A stretch of DNA of 64,000 nucleotides from Nonomuraea polychroma (GTDB lineage Bacteria; Actinomycetota; Actinomycetes; Streptosporangiales; Streptosporangiaceae). Each line of letters begins with the position of its first letter. The stretch's first letter is position 1. Below, in pieces: positions 14,725 to 23,265 of this stretch. Below the pieces are notes generated by a model, which had not been told where the DNA came from, ran no database searches, and saw nothing but the letters and a program-made list of their open reading frames with translations. The position numbers and the translations under genes were made by a program. The stretch is taken from assembly GCF_004011505.1 (NCBI RefSeq), contig NZ_SAUN01000001.1, forward strand, positions 6,971,501 through 7,035,500. Direction: 5' to 3'.

Positions 14725-16970
14725 CGCGCTTCCTCCGGTAGTGCTGAGGGATCGGAAAGGGACGGCGGGCGGATCCCCCGCCCCCACGCCGACGGCTCCG
14801 GGCCCAGCCGCAGGTGCAACCGGCCGCCGCGGTGCACGGTGGCGGCGCTCAGGTGCGTTGCGTGCAGGGGTTTGCCGTTGAGTGTCGCCGACTGGACGTA
14901 TTGAGCCGGCGGGTCACGATCGATGCCGTCGACGCCGATCGGTGTCTCGCGGTGCCCGCTGGTCTCGATGACGAACTCGTTGCCGCCCGCCCCGAGCACG
15001 GCCCGTTCGAACGCCGGCGCGTTGATCAGGAACAGGTTCTGACCGGCGATCGGGAACAGCCCCAGGGACGCCCAGACGTACCACGAGCTCAGGCCGCCGG
15101 AGTCGTCGTTGCCGGGCAGCCCGCCGGGTCCGGTGCCGAACTGCCAGGTCAGCGCGGAGTGCACCACCTGGGCCGTGCGGTCGGGCCGGCCCGCGTAGTG
15201 GTAGGCCCACGGCGCCTCCATGTCGGGCTCGTTGTTCAACCCCTCGAACCGGTTCAGGGCGTATCCGGCCGCCATCTCCGCCGCCTGCGGGCACCGGCCG
15301 GGCTGCTTCACCGGTGCGGCGCCGAAGCCGAAGAACCGATCCAGCTTGTCGATGAACGCCTCGTCGCCGCCGGCCAGGGCGATCCTCGCCGCCATGTCAT
15401 GCAGCAACCGGAAGGAGTAGTTCCACTTGCCGCCCTCGTAGAACTCCGAGTCGCGCAGCAGTCCCGTGTCCGGGTCGAAGGCGTTGGACCACTGGTGGCT
15501 GCGCCGCTCGAGATCGTCGGCCAGGCGCACATCGTTCAGCGCCCGGGCGACCCGTGCCGTGCAGTGGTGGGCGTAGGCGAGGTCGAGGGTGTGGGTGATC
15601 GGGTGCACCACTCCGTTCTCGAAGAAGTCCTCGCCATAGAGCCGGCGTAGGTCACCGACCATGTGCACGAGCGCCCAGTTCCAGTCCAGGCTGTCCCGGC
15701 CGAGGGCATGGGCGTCCGCCAGCGCGGTGTGCACGAGCGCGCTGGCCTGGCGGAAGAACCGGTCGGCGCCGCGCGCCATCCGGTAGCCGATGGGGAAGTT
15801 GCCCTCCTCCTCGCAGACCCGGATCAGCGACTCCAGCAGGTCCACGGCCCGGTGCGGGACGATGGCCGCGAGCAGCGGCAACTGTGTCTTGTAGATGTCC
15901 CACATGGTGCACACGTCGAACGCGAACGGTCCGGGGCTCGGCCAGAATGGGCTTTCGTCGTCGGCGAAGCACGGCTTGATCAGCGCGTGGTAGAGCGCCG
16001 TCGCGAGCACGGTGCGGCGGGCCTTCGTGCCGCCCTCGACCTGGACATGGTCGAGGTGCTCAGCCCAGCGGGCCTGGGTACGGGAACGTACCAGGTCGAA
16101 CGCCTGCTGCCCCTGCCCGCACTCCTGCTCCAGGTTCTGCCGCGCCTGGTCGCACCCGCGCAGCGAGAACCCGAGCCGCACCTCGATGGTCTGCCCCGGG
16201 GCGGCCGGACCCATGAAGAGCATGCCGAAAGGCCGCAGCGTGGTGTGCCGGATGCTGTCGAAGTCCAGGCGCGTGCCGCCGTCGATGAGCCGCCGGTCGT
16301 ACCAGAGCATCTGCCGCCAGCCCGGGCTGTCGACGTCCAGGTAGACCGACAGCGGTACGCCCTCCATCACCACCGTGCCCTGGGCCCGGCCATGGCCCAT
16401 GTTCTCCACCTGTGCCCGCAACGGCACCGTTTGCCCGAGCTCGATGCCCAAACCACCGCAGGAGAGGTCGACCACGACGCGGGCGCTGCTGTGCTCGGGG
16501 AATGTGTACCGATGCACGGCGACCTTGGTGCCCACGGTGAGCTCGCACCGCACCCCGGTGCCCAGGGTGGCCGCGTAGTAGCCCGCCTCCGCCACCTCGT
16601 CGCGCAGCGGCCACGCCTCCCCCAGCGCGTCCAGCGGCTGCACCATCGGGGTGACCCGGACGTAGTTGTAGTACTTGCGGATCGCGCCGGTGCCGGACTG
16701 CTGGAAATGGGTGAACCCGGACGCCTGCAGCCGCTCGAACATCTCCTCGGGCACACCCTCGGTGTTCTTCGCGTACCGCCCGTACCCCGTCGGGTACGCG
16801 CCGGAGTAGGCACACGCCGACACCATGCCCAGTGGCGACGTGGCGCCTGGGTGGGTGTTGCCTACCTGCGGTTTCGGCCACCACCAAGTAGCGGCCAGAC
16901 CGCGTGCTCTGGGCAGGTCGGTCGCCGCTGTGCCGATGAAGGGGTCAACGTAGTCAAGGATGGCGGGACT
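14721..16970 (-). CDS. GH92 alpha-mannosidase whose conserved N-terminus lacks an ordinary start codon
   Basis: GH92 enzymes are calcium-dependent exo-alpha-mannosidases. The family signatures are present: GNTHPGATSPLGMV near the start, LPGNDDSGGLSSWYVWASLG in the C-terminal (alpha/alpha)6 domain and a CTMWDIYKTQLPLL segment. The first in-frame ATG is at 16826, but the same frame continues upstream to about 16970 and encodes the conserved start YVDPFIGTA. That stretch holds no ATG, GTG or TTG before a TAG at 16973-16971. Starting at 16826 would remove about 48 conserved residues. There is no clear signal peptide. Either a rare start (an ATC at 16961), a mutation or a sequence error explains this. 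The 3' end overlaps the glycosyltransferase start. Confidence 0.8.
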   Translation of the reverse strand, partial: SPAILDYVDPFIGTAATDLPRARGLAATWWWPKPQVGNTHPGATSPLGMVSACAYSGAYPTGYGRYAKNTEGVPEEMFERLQASGFTHFQQSGTGAIRKYYNYVRVTPMVQPLDALGEAWPLRDEVAEAGYYAATLGTGVRCELTVGTKVAVHRYTFPEHSSARVVVDLSCGGLGIELGQTVPLRAQVENMGHGRAQGTVVMEGVPLSVYLDVDSPGWRQMLWYDRRLIDGGTRLDFDSIRHTTLRPFGMLFMGPAAPGQTIEVRLGFSLRGCDQARQNLEQECGQGQQAFDLVRSRTQARWAEHLDHVQVEGGTKARRTVLATALYHALIKPCFADDESPFWPSPGPFAFDVCTMWDIYKTQLPLLAAIVPHRAVDLLESLIRVCEEEGNFPIGYRMARGADRFFRQASALVHTALADAHALGRDSLDWNWALVHMVGDLRRLYGEDFFENGVVHPITHTLDLAYAHHCTARVARALNDVRLADDLERRSHQWSNAFDPDTGLLRDSEFYEGGKWNYSFRLLHDMAARIALAGGDEAFIDKLDRFFGFGAAPVKQPGRCPQAAEMAAGYALNRFEGLNNEPDMEAPWAYHYAGRPDRTAQVVHSALTWQFGTGPGGLPGNDDSGGLSSWYVWASLGLFPIAGQNLFLINAPAFERAVLGAGGNEFVIETSGHRETPIGVDGIDRDPPAQYVQSATLNGKPLHATHLSAATVHRGGRLHLRLGPEPSAWGRGIRPPSLSDPSALPEEAR

Positions 16971-17158
16971 CTACCCAGCGCGATCCCCTCCGTAGGTTTC
17001 GGCCAGATGAATTCCTATGCCGACCAGCATCAAGAAGTCCTACAGAAGGATCTCCGCAGTGTTTCGAGTCTTGACCTGGAGTCCACTCGAGCTTCTAGCG
17101 TCGATGGATCGCGTGCTGTCGAGCGCTGCACGCTGAGCCGAGGAAGGGAGCACATCAC

Positions 17159-18166
17159 GTGAAGACCGTGGAGCTCGGCCGTACCGGCGAACAGATCAGC
17201 CGGCTCGCCCTGGGTTGCATGATCATGGGTACCGTCACGCCGGAGGACGAGGCCGTCACGATGCTGGACCGGTACGTCGAGGCCGGCGGCAACTTCCTGG
17301 ACACCGCCGACTGCTACTGCTGGTGGGAGCGCCGGGGCAGTTACGGCGGCGAGAGCGAGGAGCTGATCGGCCGCTGGCTGGCCCGCACCGGTCGGCGTGA
17401 TGACGTGTTCCTGGCCACCAAGGGCAGCGCCGTCGTACGTGACCTGGACGCTGTCTGGGCCGGTGGCCGGCCGAACTGGGATGTCGCCTACCGGACGTTC
17501 GTCGGGGCCGGGGCGAAGACCTTGCGGGAGGCGATCGACGGCAGCCTGCGCCGGCTCGGCACCGACCATGTCGACCTCTACTACGTGCACGTCGACGACC
17601 GGACCACGCCCCTGGCGGAGACGCTTGAGGCGCTCGCCGGCATCGTCCAGGCAGGAAAGGCCCGCTACATCGGCTGGTCCAACGTACGGACCTGGCGGCT
17701 GGAGCGGATCCGCCAGTTGTGCGCCCAGCACGGCAGGCCGGCGCCGGTCGCCCTCCAGCAGCAGCACTCCTACCTGCGGCGCCGCGCCGGGCTCCGGCAC
17801 GTGTCCATCGTGGACGACGAGCAGCTGGACTACCTGCAGGCCCACGACGACCTGACCCTGGTGGCGTACTCCCCGATACTCAAAGGCATCTACGACGACC
17901 CGGACAAGCGCAAGGGCCACGGGGCGATGGAGCCGTACCAGGGCCCGGACGCCGACGCCCGGCTCGCCGCGGCCGCCGAGGTGGCCGCAGAGGTCGGCGT
18001 GAGCCCGAACGCGCTGGTCCTCGCCTGGCTGCTGCACCAGAACTCGCCGACGATCGCGCCGCTGATCGGGCCGCGCACGCTCCAGCAGTACGAGGCGGCC
18101 CTGCCGGCACTCGAGGTCAAGCTCACCGACGAGCAGCTCACCCGGCTCGACACGGCCGGGGCCTGA
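17159..18166 (+). CDS. Aldo/keto reductase
   Basis: The 335-residue TIM-barrel NADPH-dependent oxidoreductase has the AKR tetrad positions: Asp in NFLDTADCY, the Tyr just after it, Lys in FLATKGS and His in DLYYVHVDD. The GRTGEQISRLALGCMIMG start and the C-terminal PLIGPRTLQQYE are typical of the YajO/Tas-like group. The GTG start has a GAAGGGAG site. The gene is divergent from the GH92/GT4 pair and converges on the hydrolase gene 10 bp away. The substrate is unknown; reduction of a sugar-derived carbonyl is one possibility. Confidence 0.9.
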   Translation: MKTVELGRTGEQISRLALGCMIMGTVTPEDEAVTMLDRYVEAGGNFLDTADCYCWWERRGSYGGESEELIGRWLARTGRRDDVFLATKGSAVVRDLDAVWAGGRPNWDVAYRTFVGAGAKTLREAIDGSLRRLGTDHVDLYYVHVDDRTTPLAETLEALAGIVQAGKARYIGWSNVRTWRLERIRQLCAQHGRPAPVALQQQHSYLRRRAGLRHVSIVDDEQLDYLQAHDDLTLVAYSPILKGIYDDPDKRKGHGAMEPYQGPDADARLAAAAEVAAEVGVSPNALVLAWLLHQNSPTIAPLIGPRTLQQYEAALPALEVKLTDEQLTRLDTAGA

Positions 18167-18176
18167 CTCACGCTGC

Positions 18177-19580
18177 TCACGGACGCACAGCGGCCCCAGA
18201 GGTCGGTGGCCGTGCCGGGTCAGGGTCGGCACGGATGCCCGTTTCCCCCTGCGCCGGGCAGGCGGCGAACAGTGGGCGGGTGCCGGTCGGCCAGGCGTCC
18301 GGGTCGGTGAATCGGCACCCGTAGTCGGGGTTCGACACCGTGGCCGCGTCGGTCACGTCGTCCCCGGCGGGCCGGGGACCGCCGCGTTCCCATCGGACCA
18401 GGTCGTCCCAGGCGGCCCCGACCTCGGCGTCGCTGAACTCGCAGTGCCCCACCGCCCGGATCGCCCGCTGCACCAGTAACCCGGCGCGCCCGTGACGGGA
18501 CACGTCGGCCCGGTAGTGCTGCTCCATGGAGAACGGCACGAAGTTGTCGCCCAGGTTGTGCAACGAGAGAACGGGCACGTCGATCCTGCCGGAGACGGCG
18601 GGCACGGCGGTCAACCGGGACGTCCTGCGGGCCACCGGGTCCTCGGGTGGCACCCGCTGCACGGTCGCGTCGACGTTCACCGGGGAGTCCGGGTGGTAGC
18701 TCGTGTCGAGGTTCGTGGCCACCCTGCCGGGCTCCTGCGCCAGTGTGCCGTCCCCGGGCGGCCCCGCGAGCCCGAACAAGAAGTCCTTCCAGTAGGCGAA
18801 GGCGGCATGCGCCCCGGGACGCTCGCCGCCGCTGAGGTTGACGACGATGGCGCGGAACTGCCCACCGAGCTCGTTCCCCGGACCCGAGCCGCCCAGCCCC
18901 AGCCGTTCCTGGATCTTCGGCACGGCAGCGCTCGTGTAGTCAGCCGGGAACGGGTAGGCCGGCACGTCCGCCAGATCCTGCGCGACGAGGTGGAAGTCGA
19001 GGAAGAAGTCGAACAGCTCGTGGTCGCCGAGCACCCCGCACAACGGCAGGGCCGCATCGTAGTAGCCCGGGTACTGCTCCAGCGAGCGGACCGTGACATG
19101 ACCGCCCATGGACACCCCGGCCAGGAACGTCCGCCGTGGCTTGCCGACCACGCGCCTGAAGTGATCGGCGAGGTCGCGGGTGCTCAGCACGCCGGCCCGC
19201 ACGTCATAGTCGTTGGCGTAATAGGAGGACGCGGCCCACGCATAGCCCTGGTCCAGCAGCCGCCGCCGCAATCCGTACCCGGGCGGGTCCACGGTGAGCA
19301 CCCGGGTGTCGCCACGGAACCCGTGGGCCCACATCAGCAGACCGCCATTCCACTGCGGCGGTACCTCGATGTCGAAGGCCGCGTGCCTGTGCACCCCCTG
19401 GAGGACCCGGCTCGGCCGCCCGGCCACGATCAGCGGCTCCAGCGGCGGGTTGTCTATCGTGTAGCCCGGCAACGGCTGGTCGTCCCGCACGTGGCCACCG
19501 GGCGCCGCGTCTGCGGCGGTGGAGGTGAGCAGCGCGGTGGATAACGCCATGGCAGACAGGATCAGGCTCCGACGGCGCAT
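18177..19580 (-). CDS. Secreted alpha/beta hydrolase
   Basis: The 467-residue product begins with a signal peptide (MRRRSLILSAMALSTALLTS, cleavage near ADAAPG). An alpha/beta-hydrolase domain follows, with the nucleophile elbow GVSMGGHV, an oxyanion-region WAHGFRGDT, a candidate acid in LHNLGDNFVPF and the His in VGHCEFSD. It resembles large exported esterase/peptidase-like proteins of actinomycetes. The C-terminal GCRFTD and FAACPAQ cysteines may form a disulfide. The substrate is not evident. Confidence 0.82.
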   Translation of the reverse strand: MRRRSLILSAMALSTALLTSTAADAAPGGHVRDDQPLPGYTIDNPPLEPLIVAGRPSRVLQGVHRHAAFDIEVPPQWNGGLLMWAHGFRGDTRVLTVDPPGYGLRRRLLDQGYAWAASSYYANDYDVRAGVLSTRDLADHFRRVVGKPRRTFLAGVSMGGHVTVRSLEQYPGYYDAALPLCGVLGDHELFDFFLDFHLVAQDLADVPAYPFPADYTSAAVPKIQERLGLGGSGPGNELGGQFRAIVVNLSGGERPGAHAAFAYWKDFLFGLAGPPGDGTLAQEPGRVATNLDTSYHPDSPVNVDATVQRVPPEDPVARRTSRLTAVPAVSGRIDVPVLSLHNLGDNFVPFSMEQHYRADVSRHGRAGLLVQRAIRAVGHCEFSDAEVGAAWDDLVRWERGGPRPAGDDVTDAATVSNPDYGCRFTDPDAWPTGTRPLFAACPAQGETGIRADPDPARPPTSGAAVRP

Positions 19581-19674
19581 CTGCCGTCACCTCCGAGGGG
19601 ACCTGCTCAAGCGGCTGATGATTCGTTCATACTCCGAGAGCCCTCGCAGAGGAAGGGTCCGCCGGGCGGCCGGG

Positions 19675-20358
19675 CTAGCCCTTCGCCCGCTCGGCTTCGC
19701 CGTACTCGTCGTGCCAGTTCCACCACTCGTACGGCGGGGTCTGGGGATAACCCTCGGGCGAGTCCTCCCACTCCTCCTGCCGTCCGAGCGCGGTCATGTC
19801 GAGGTAACTCCAGGTGCTCCCCAGTGCCTCGTCGCCGCGGCTGTTGATGAAGTACGTACGGAACACCCTGTCGCCATCGCGGATGAACGCGTTCGTGCCG
19901 TGCCATTCGTCCACGCCGAAGTCGGCGTCGAACTCGTCGGTCATGGTGTACCAGGGCATGGTCCAGCCCATCCGCGCCTTCACGCGCGCGATGTCCTGCT
20001 GGGGCGCGCGAGAGACGAAGACGAGAGTGGTGCCGCGGGCGTTCAGATGGGCGAGGTGGCCGACATGATCGGCCACCATGGAGCAGCCGACGCACGCGTG
20101 GTCGGGCCAGCCCTCCACGCCGGGTTCGAAGAAGGCGCGGTAGACGATCAGCTGACGACGGCCCTCGAACAGGTCCAGCAGGCTCGCCTTACCCTCAGGT
20201 CCGTCGAACTCGTAGTCTTTCTCCACCTCCATCCACGGCATGCGCCGGCGCTCCGCGGCCAGCGCGTCCCGGGCGTGTGTCAGTTCCTTCTCCTTGACGA
20301 GCAACTGCTCGCGCGCTGCCTGCCACTCTTGCGGTGTGACGATCGGTGGTGTCTTCAT
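19675..20358 (-). CDS. DUF899 thioredoxin-fold protein
   Basis: The 227-residue product begins MKTPPIVTPQEWQAAREQLL and contains the DUF899 features LIVYRAFFEP, ACVGCSMVADHVGHLAHLNA and a C-terminal WNWHDEYG. Members have a thioredoxin-like fold with a CxxC-like site (CVGC here) and are often next to ArsR regulators and SRPBCC genes. Here only an SRPBCC remnant remains upstream. The ATG at 20358 has GGAAGG about 10 nt ahead. The biochemical role of the family is not settled. Confidence 0.85.
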   Translation of the reverse strand: MKTPPIVTPQEWQAAREQLLVKEKELTHARDALAAERRRMPWMEVEKDYEFDGPEGKASLLDLFEGRRQLIVYRAFFEPGVEGWPDHACVGCSMVADHVGHLAHLNARGTTLVFVSRAPQQDIARVKARMGWTMPWYTMTDEFDADFGVDEWHGTNAFIRDGDRVFRTYFINSRGDEALGSTWSYLDMTALGRQEEWEDSPEGYPQTPPYEWWNWHDEYGEAERAKG

Positions 20359-20437
20359 AGTGATGTCCACCTTCCCGTTCAGGTCAGCTCTCATGCGCTG
20401 ACGGTCTCGTCCGCACGTCTCGGCGATCGACTCAATG

Positions 20438-20568
20438 TCAGGCTCCATCGAGGTAGCCGGCCAGTTCGCCGAGCTCGCGCGCCCATCCCTTCGGGCGTGG
20501 TGAGCGCCGCCCACACCTTGTCCGGCAGGTGAGCGAGCTCCACGGTCCGCTCGATGCGATCAGGACCT
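20438..20568 (-). pseudogene. SRPBCC/AHSA1 remnant: start and tail joined with loss of the middle
   Basis: On the minus strand one frame reads DRIERTVELAHLPDKVWAAL and continues TTPEGM, the canonical N-terminus of AHSA1-type SRPBCC proteins. A shifted frame then reads GWARELGELAGYLDGA and stops, the canonical C-terminus. About 100 central residues are missing. In related genomes a complete SRPBCC gene typically sits next to DUF899, so this is a deletion scar in a once larger operon. Confidence 0.7.
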
Positions 20569-20784
20569 CTCTCGATCTTCGTCGGCCTCCCAGCGCAGCA
20601 GGTCTCCCGGCTGGCACTCGAGCGCCTCGCAGAGCGCGTCGAGCGTCGTGAAGCGCACCGCCTTCGCCCGGCCGTTCTTCAGCACCGCCAGGTTGGCGGG
20701 CGTGATCCCGACGCGGTCGGCGAGCTCGCCCACGGACATCTTCCGCTTGGCCAGCATCACGTCGATGTCGACGACGATCGGCAT
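20560..20784 (-). CDS. Small XRE/Cro-type helix-turn-helix regulator
   Basis: This 74-residue protein is almost entirely one HTH domain: KMSVGELADRVGITPANLAV followed by LKNGRAKAVRFTTLDALCEA and a C-terminal ECQPGDLLRWE, as in YozG-like regulators. The start overlaps the stop of the DUF2975 gene (TGATG), the usual order of this two-gene module. A perfect palindrome upstream of the pair (21084-21104) is its likely operator. Confidence 0.9.
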   Translation of the reverse strand: MPIVVDIDVMLAKRKMSVGELADRVGITPANLAVLKNGRAKAVRFTTLDALCEALECQPGDLLRWEADEDRERS

Positions 20785-21041
20785 CAGATCACCTCATCCA
20801 GCTCGGCCTGCATCTGCGCCGCCTCGATGTCACGCGCGACGGCCTGGGCGAGCAGCATGCGCAGCACCAGCACGATGAGCGCGAACACCGGGAGTGCGGC
20901 CGCCACGATCGCGCCGATCACGATGTCCACGTACCGGAAGGCGGCGTGGGAGAACACCGTTCCGCGTCGCACCATCGTGACCAGCCGCCACACGCAGACC
21001 AGGACGACCTCGACCGTCACGACGAACAGGACGGAGATCAC
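20784..21041 (-). CDS. DUF2975 membrane protein, shortened
   Basis: The 85-residue product keeps two or three hydrophobic segments and the conserved LVCVWRLVTMVRRGTVFSHA followed by AFRYVDIVIGA, which identify DUF2975. It ends with the conserved QAELDEVI. Normal members have about 150-170 residues and four helices; the first helix and a central section are absent. The GTG at 21041 has no well-spaced ribosome-binding site. The same frame stays open upstream and reads ERIPLLVI, so the true start is unclear. It is the membrane partner of the XRE gene. Confidence 0.65.
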   Translation of the reverse strand: MISVLFVVTVEVVLVCVWRLVTMVRRGTVFSHAAFRYVDIVIGAIVAAALPVFALIVLVLRMLLAQAVARDIEAAQMQAELDEVI

Positions 21042-21083
21042 GAGGAGCGGGATGCGCTCTCCCTCGATCGACTCACGATGGAG

Positions 21084-21104
21084 ATCTATCGATATTCGAT
21101 AGAT
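21084..21104. promoter_or_regulatory. Perfect palindrome upstream of the DUF2975/XRE pair
   Basis: The arms ATCTATCGA and TCGATAGAT are perfect 9-bp complements around TAT. Strong palindromes with TATCGA half-sites suit small dimeric HTH proteins. It is about 40-60 bp upstream of the DUF2975 start region. Confidence 0.7.
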
Positions 21105-21185
21105 AGGGCAAGCGACGCGGGAAACGGCGAGCCTCGGACTGCGCTGCCGACCTGCTGCGGCGTAGCCACAGGACGGAAGGATTCA

Positions 21186-21224
21186 CCGACCGCCACAGTC
21201 GTTCTTGGCCGAAGTGGCGGTCGG
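21186..21224. terminator. Hairpin at the end of the GH127 operon
   Basis: An 11-bp stem (CCGACCGCCAC paired with GTGGCGGTCGG) with a 17-nt loop lies just beyond the GH127 stop codon. Confidence 0.6.
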
Positions 21225-21230
21225 CGCGGG

Positions 21231-23219
21231 TCAGCTACGGCCGTCCGGGCTCTCCCCGTGCTCGGAGGCCGGCGCGGTTGGTGCGGGCGCCGCGCTGGGG
21301 CCGCCGTCGCGGATCCAGACGGTCATGTCGGAAAGGCCGCGGTTGGCCCAGGAGAAGTAGGGCACGGCGGTCAGTGCGGTGCTCCGTCGGCCGGGTGAGT
21401 GGCTGACGTACAGCTGGTCGCCGGCGGTGGTGTCGGCGGTGGCGTCGGCGTGCAGGGTGACGACGCCGGTCCGCTCGTCGGGGACCGCGCGGATGGGGAC
21501 GTCGCGGGGGAGGGCGAGGTTGTGAACGGCGCCGTCATGGTCGACACCCTCCAGGCAGAACACGACCGGCCCGCGCTCGAGGGCGACTTTGCCGGCGGCG
21601 GAGGCGACGGCGGGGTGTGCCCAGGTACGCCGGACCTCCAGGCCGAGGTCGATCTCGACCAGGTCGCCGGCCCGCCAGCGGCGGGACAGCGTGAGGTAGC
21701 CGTCGCGCAGGATGGGCTGGTGAACGGGTTCGCCGTTGACGGTGATGGCCGGTTGCCGGCTCCAGCCGGGGATGCGGATGGCCAGGGTGAACTCCGCCTC
21801 GTCGCCTGCGGGGGTGACGGTGACGGCGAGGTGGCCCTCTCGGGGATAGCGGGTGTCCTGGCGGAGGGTGACCTCACCGCCGGTGAGGGTGAAGCGGCCG
21901 GTGCCGGCCACGTAGAGGTTGATGACGGCTTCGTTGGGTCCTTGGGCGTAGACGTAGCGGCCGAGTTCGCTGATCAGCCGGGCGAGGTTGGGCGGGCAGC
22001 AGGCGCAGTCGAACCATTCCTGACGGGCGACGGTGCCGCCGCTCGCGAGGGGATTGCCGTAGAAGTAGTGGGTGCCGTCGGCGGAGGCACCGCTGAGGAC
22101 GCCGTTGTACAGGGCACGTTCGAGAGTGTCGATGTAGTGGCCGTGGCCGGTGAGGTTGCTCATCCGCTGCGCCCACTGGACCAGGCCGATGGAGGCGCAG
22201 GTCTCGGCGTAACCGTGGGCGTCGGGCAGGTCGTAGGCGGGTCCGAAGCCTTCGATGCTGGGGTCGGAACCCATCCCGCCGGTGATGTACAGCTTCTTGG
22301 TGGTGAGGTTGGCCCACAGCCGCTGTACGGCTTGGAGCAGCCGGTCGTCGCCGTACTCGTCGGCCAGGTCGGTCATCGCGCTGTACATGTACATGGCACG
22401 GACCGAGTGGCCGACGACCTCGGCCTGGTCGGCCACGGGCTGGTGGCTCTGGTTGTACTCGCGGAACCGCCGCGTCGCCTCGGGCCGCCGGGGCAGGGTG
22501 GTCCCGAAGTAGCCGGGGGTGCCGCGGCGCTGAAACTCGAGCTCGAAGTAGTAGGGCTGCTGTCCGCGCCACTCGATGAGCCGCCGGCTGAGGTCGAGGT
22601 AGCGGCGCTCGCCGGTGGCGCGGTAGAGCTTGACCAGCGCGAGCTCGATCTCCTGGTGCCCGTCATAACCACCGGCGCAGGGGCCGTCGGGGCTGAAGAC
22701 GGTGTCGATCAGGTCGGCGTAGCGTCGCACGATGTCGAGCAGCCGGGTCTTCCCGGTCGCCTCGAAGTGGGCGACGCCGGCTTCGATGAGATGGCCGGCG
22801 CAGTAGAGCTCGTGGGCGTCGCGGAGGTCGGTGAACCGTTGTCCTGGCTTGACGACCGTGAAGTACACGTTGAGGTAGCCGTCGTCCTGCTGCGCGCCGG
22901 CCAGCAGCTCGATCGCCTCGTCGACGGCCCGGTCCAGGTCTGGGTCATCGGCGGTGGCCAGGCAGTGGCTGGCGGCCTCGATCCACTTGGCGACGTCGCT
23001 CTCCCAGAAGATGTGCGGCTCGTGCGGGTCCCCCGGCCGCCAGGTCAAGGTCAGGGCGTCGAACTGCTGACCGGGCCGGCGCATCTGGCGTTCTTGCTGC
23101 CGCAGCGTACGGGTGCGGATCAGCTCACGGCGCGGCGTCCAGAACCGGTCATCGATGGTGACCGCGGTCAGCGGCAGCGGTTCGCGCGTGCGCATGGCAG
23201 CGTCAGGGGTCATAGTCAC
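21231..23219 (-). CDS. GH127 beta-L-arabinofuranosidase
   Basis: The 662-residue (alpha/alpha)6-barrel enzyme lacks a signal peptide, so it acts inside the cell on imported oligosaccharides. The zinc/catalytic set known from HypBA1 is in place: Glu323 (SIEGFG), Glu339 and Cys341 (YAETCAS), Cys407-Cys408 (CACCPPN), with the nucleophile Cys in the latter pair. LYITGGMGS is also typical. The GTG at 23219 is 5 nt after GGAG, while an ATG two codons later is 11 nt away. It is the last gene of the LplABC-type transport operon. Substrate by family: beta-L-arabinofuranosides. Confidence 0.93.
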   Translation of the reverse strand: MTMTPDAAMRTREPLPLTAVTIDDRFWTPRRELIRTRTLRQQERQMRRPGQQFDALTLTWRPGDPHEPHIFWESDVAKWIEAASHCLATADDPDLDRAVDEAIELLAGAQQDDGYLNVYFTVVKPGQRFTDLRDAHELYCAGHLIEAGVAHFEATGKTRLLDIVRRYADLIDTVFSPDGPCAGGYDGHQEIELALVKLYRATGERRYLDLSRRLIEWRGQQPYYFELEFQRRGTPGYFGTTLPRRPEATRRFREYNQSHQPVADQAEVVGHSVRAMYMYSAMTDLADEYGDDRLLQAVQRLWANLTTKKLYITGGMGSDPSIEGFGPAYDLPDAHGYAETCASIGLVQWAQRMSNLTGHGHYIDTLERALYNGVLSGASADGTHYFYGNPLASGGTVARQEWFDCACCPPNLARLISELGRYVYAQGPNEAVINLYVAGTGRFTLTGGEVTLRQDTRYPREGHLAVTVTPAGDEAEFTLAIRIPGWSRQPAITVNGEPVHQPILRDGYLTLSRRWRAGDLVEIDLGLEVRRTWAHPAVASAAGKVALERGPVVFCLEGVDHDGAVHNLALPRDVPIRAVPDERTGVVTLHADATADTTAGDQLYVSHSPGRRSTALTAVPYFSWANRGLSDMTVWIRDGGPSAAPAPTAPASEHGESPDGRS

Positions 23220-23265
23220 GGAGGCTCCAAACGAGGTTGTCCAAATGGCCGATCTCCGCAGCCTG

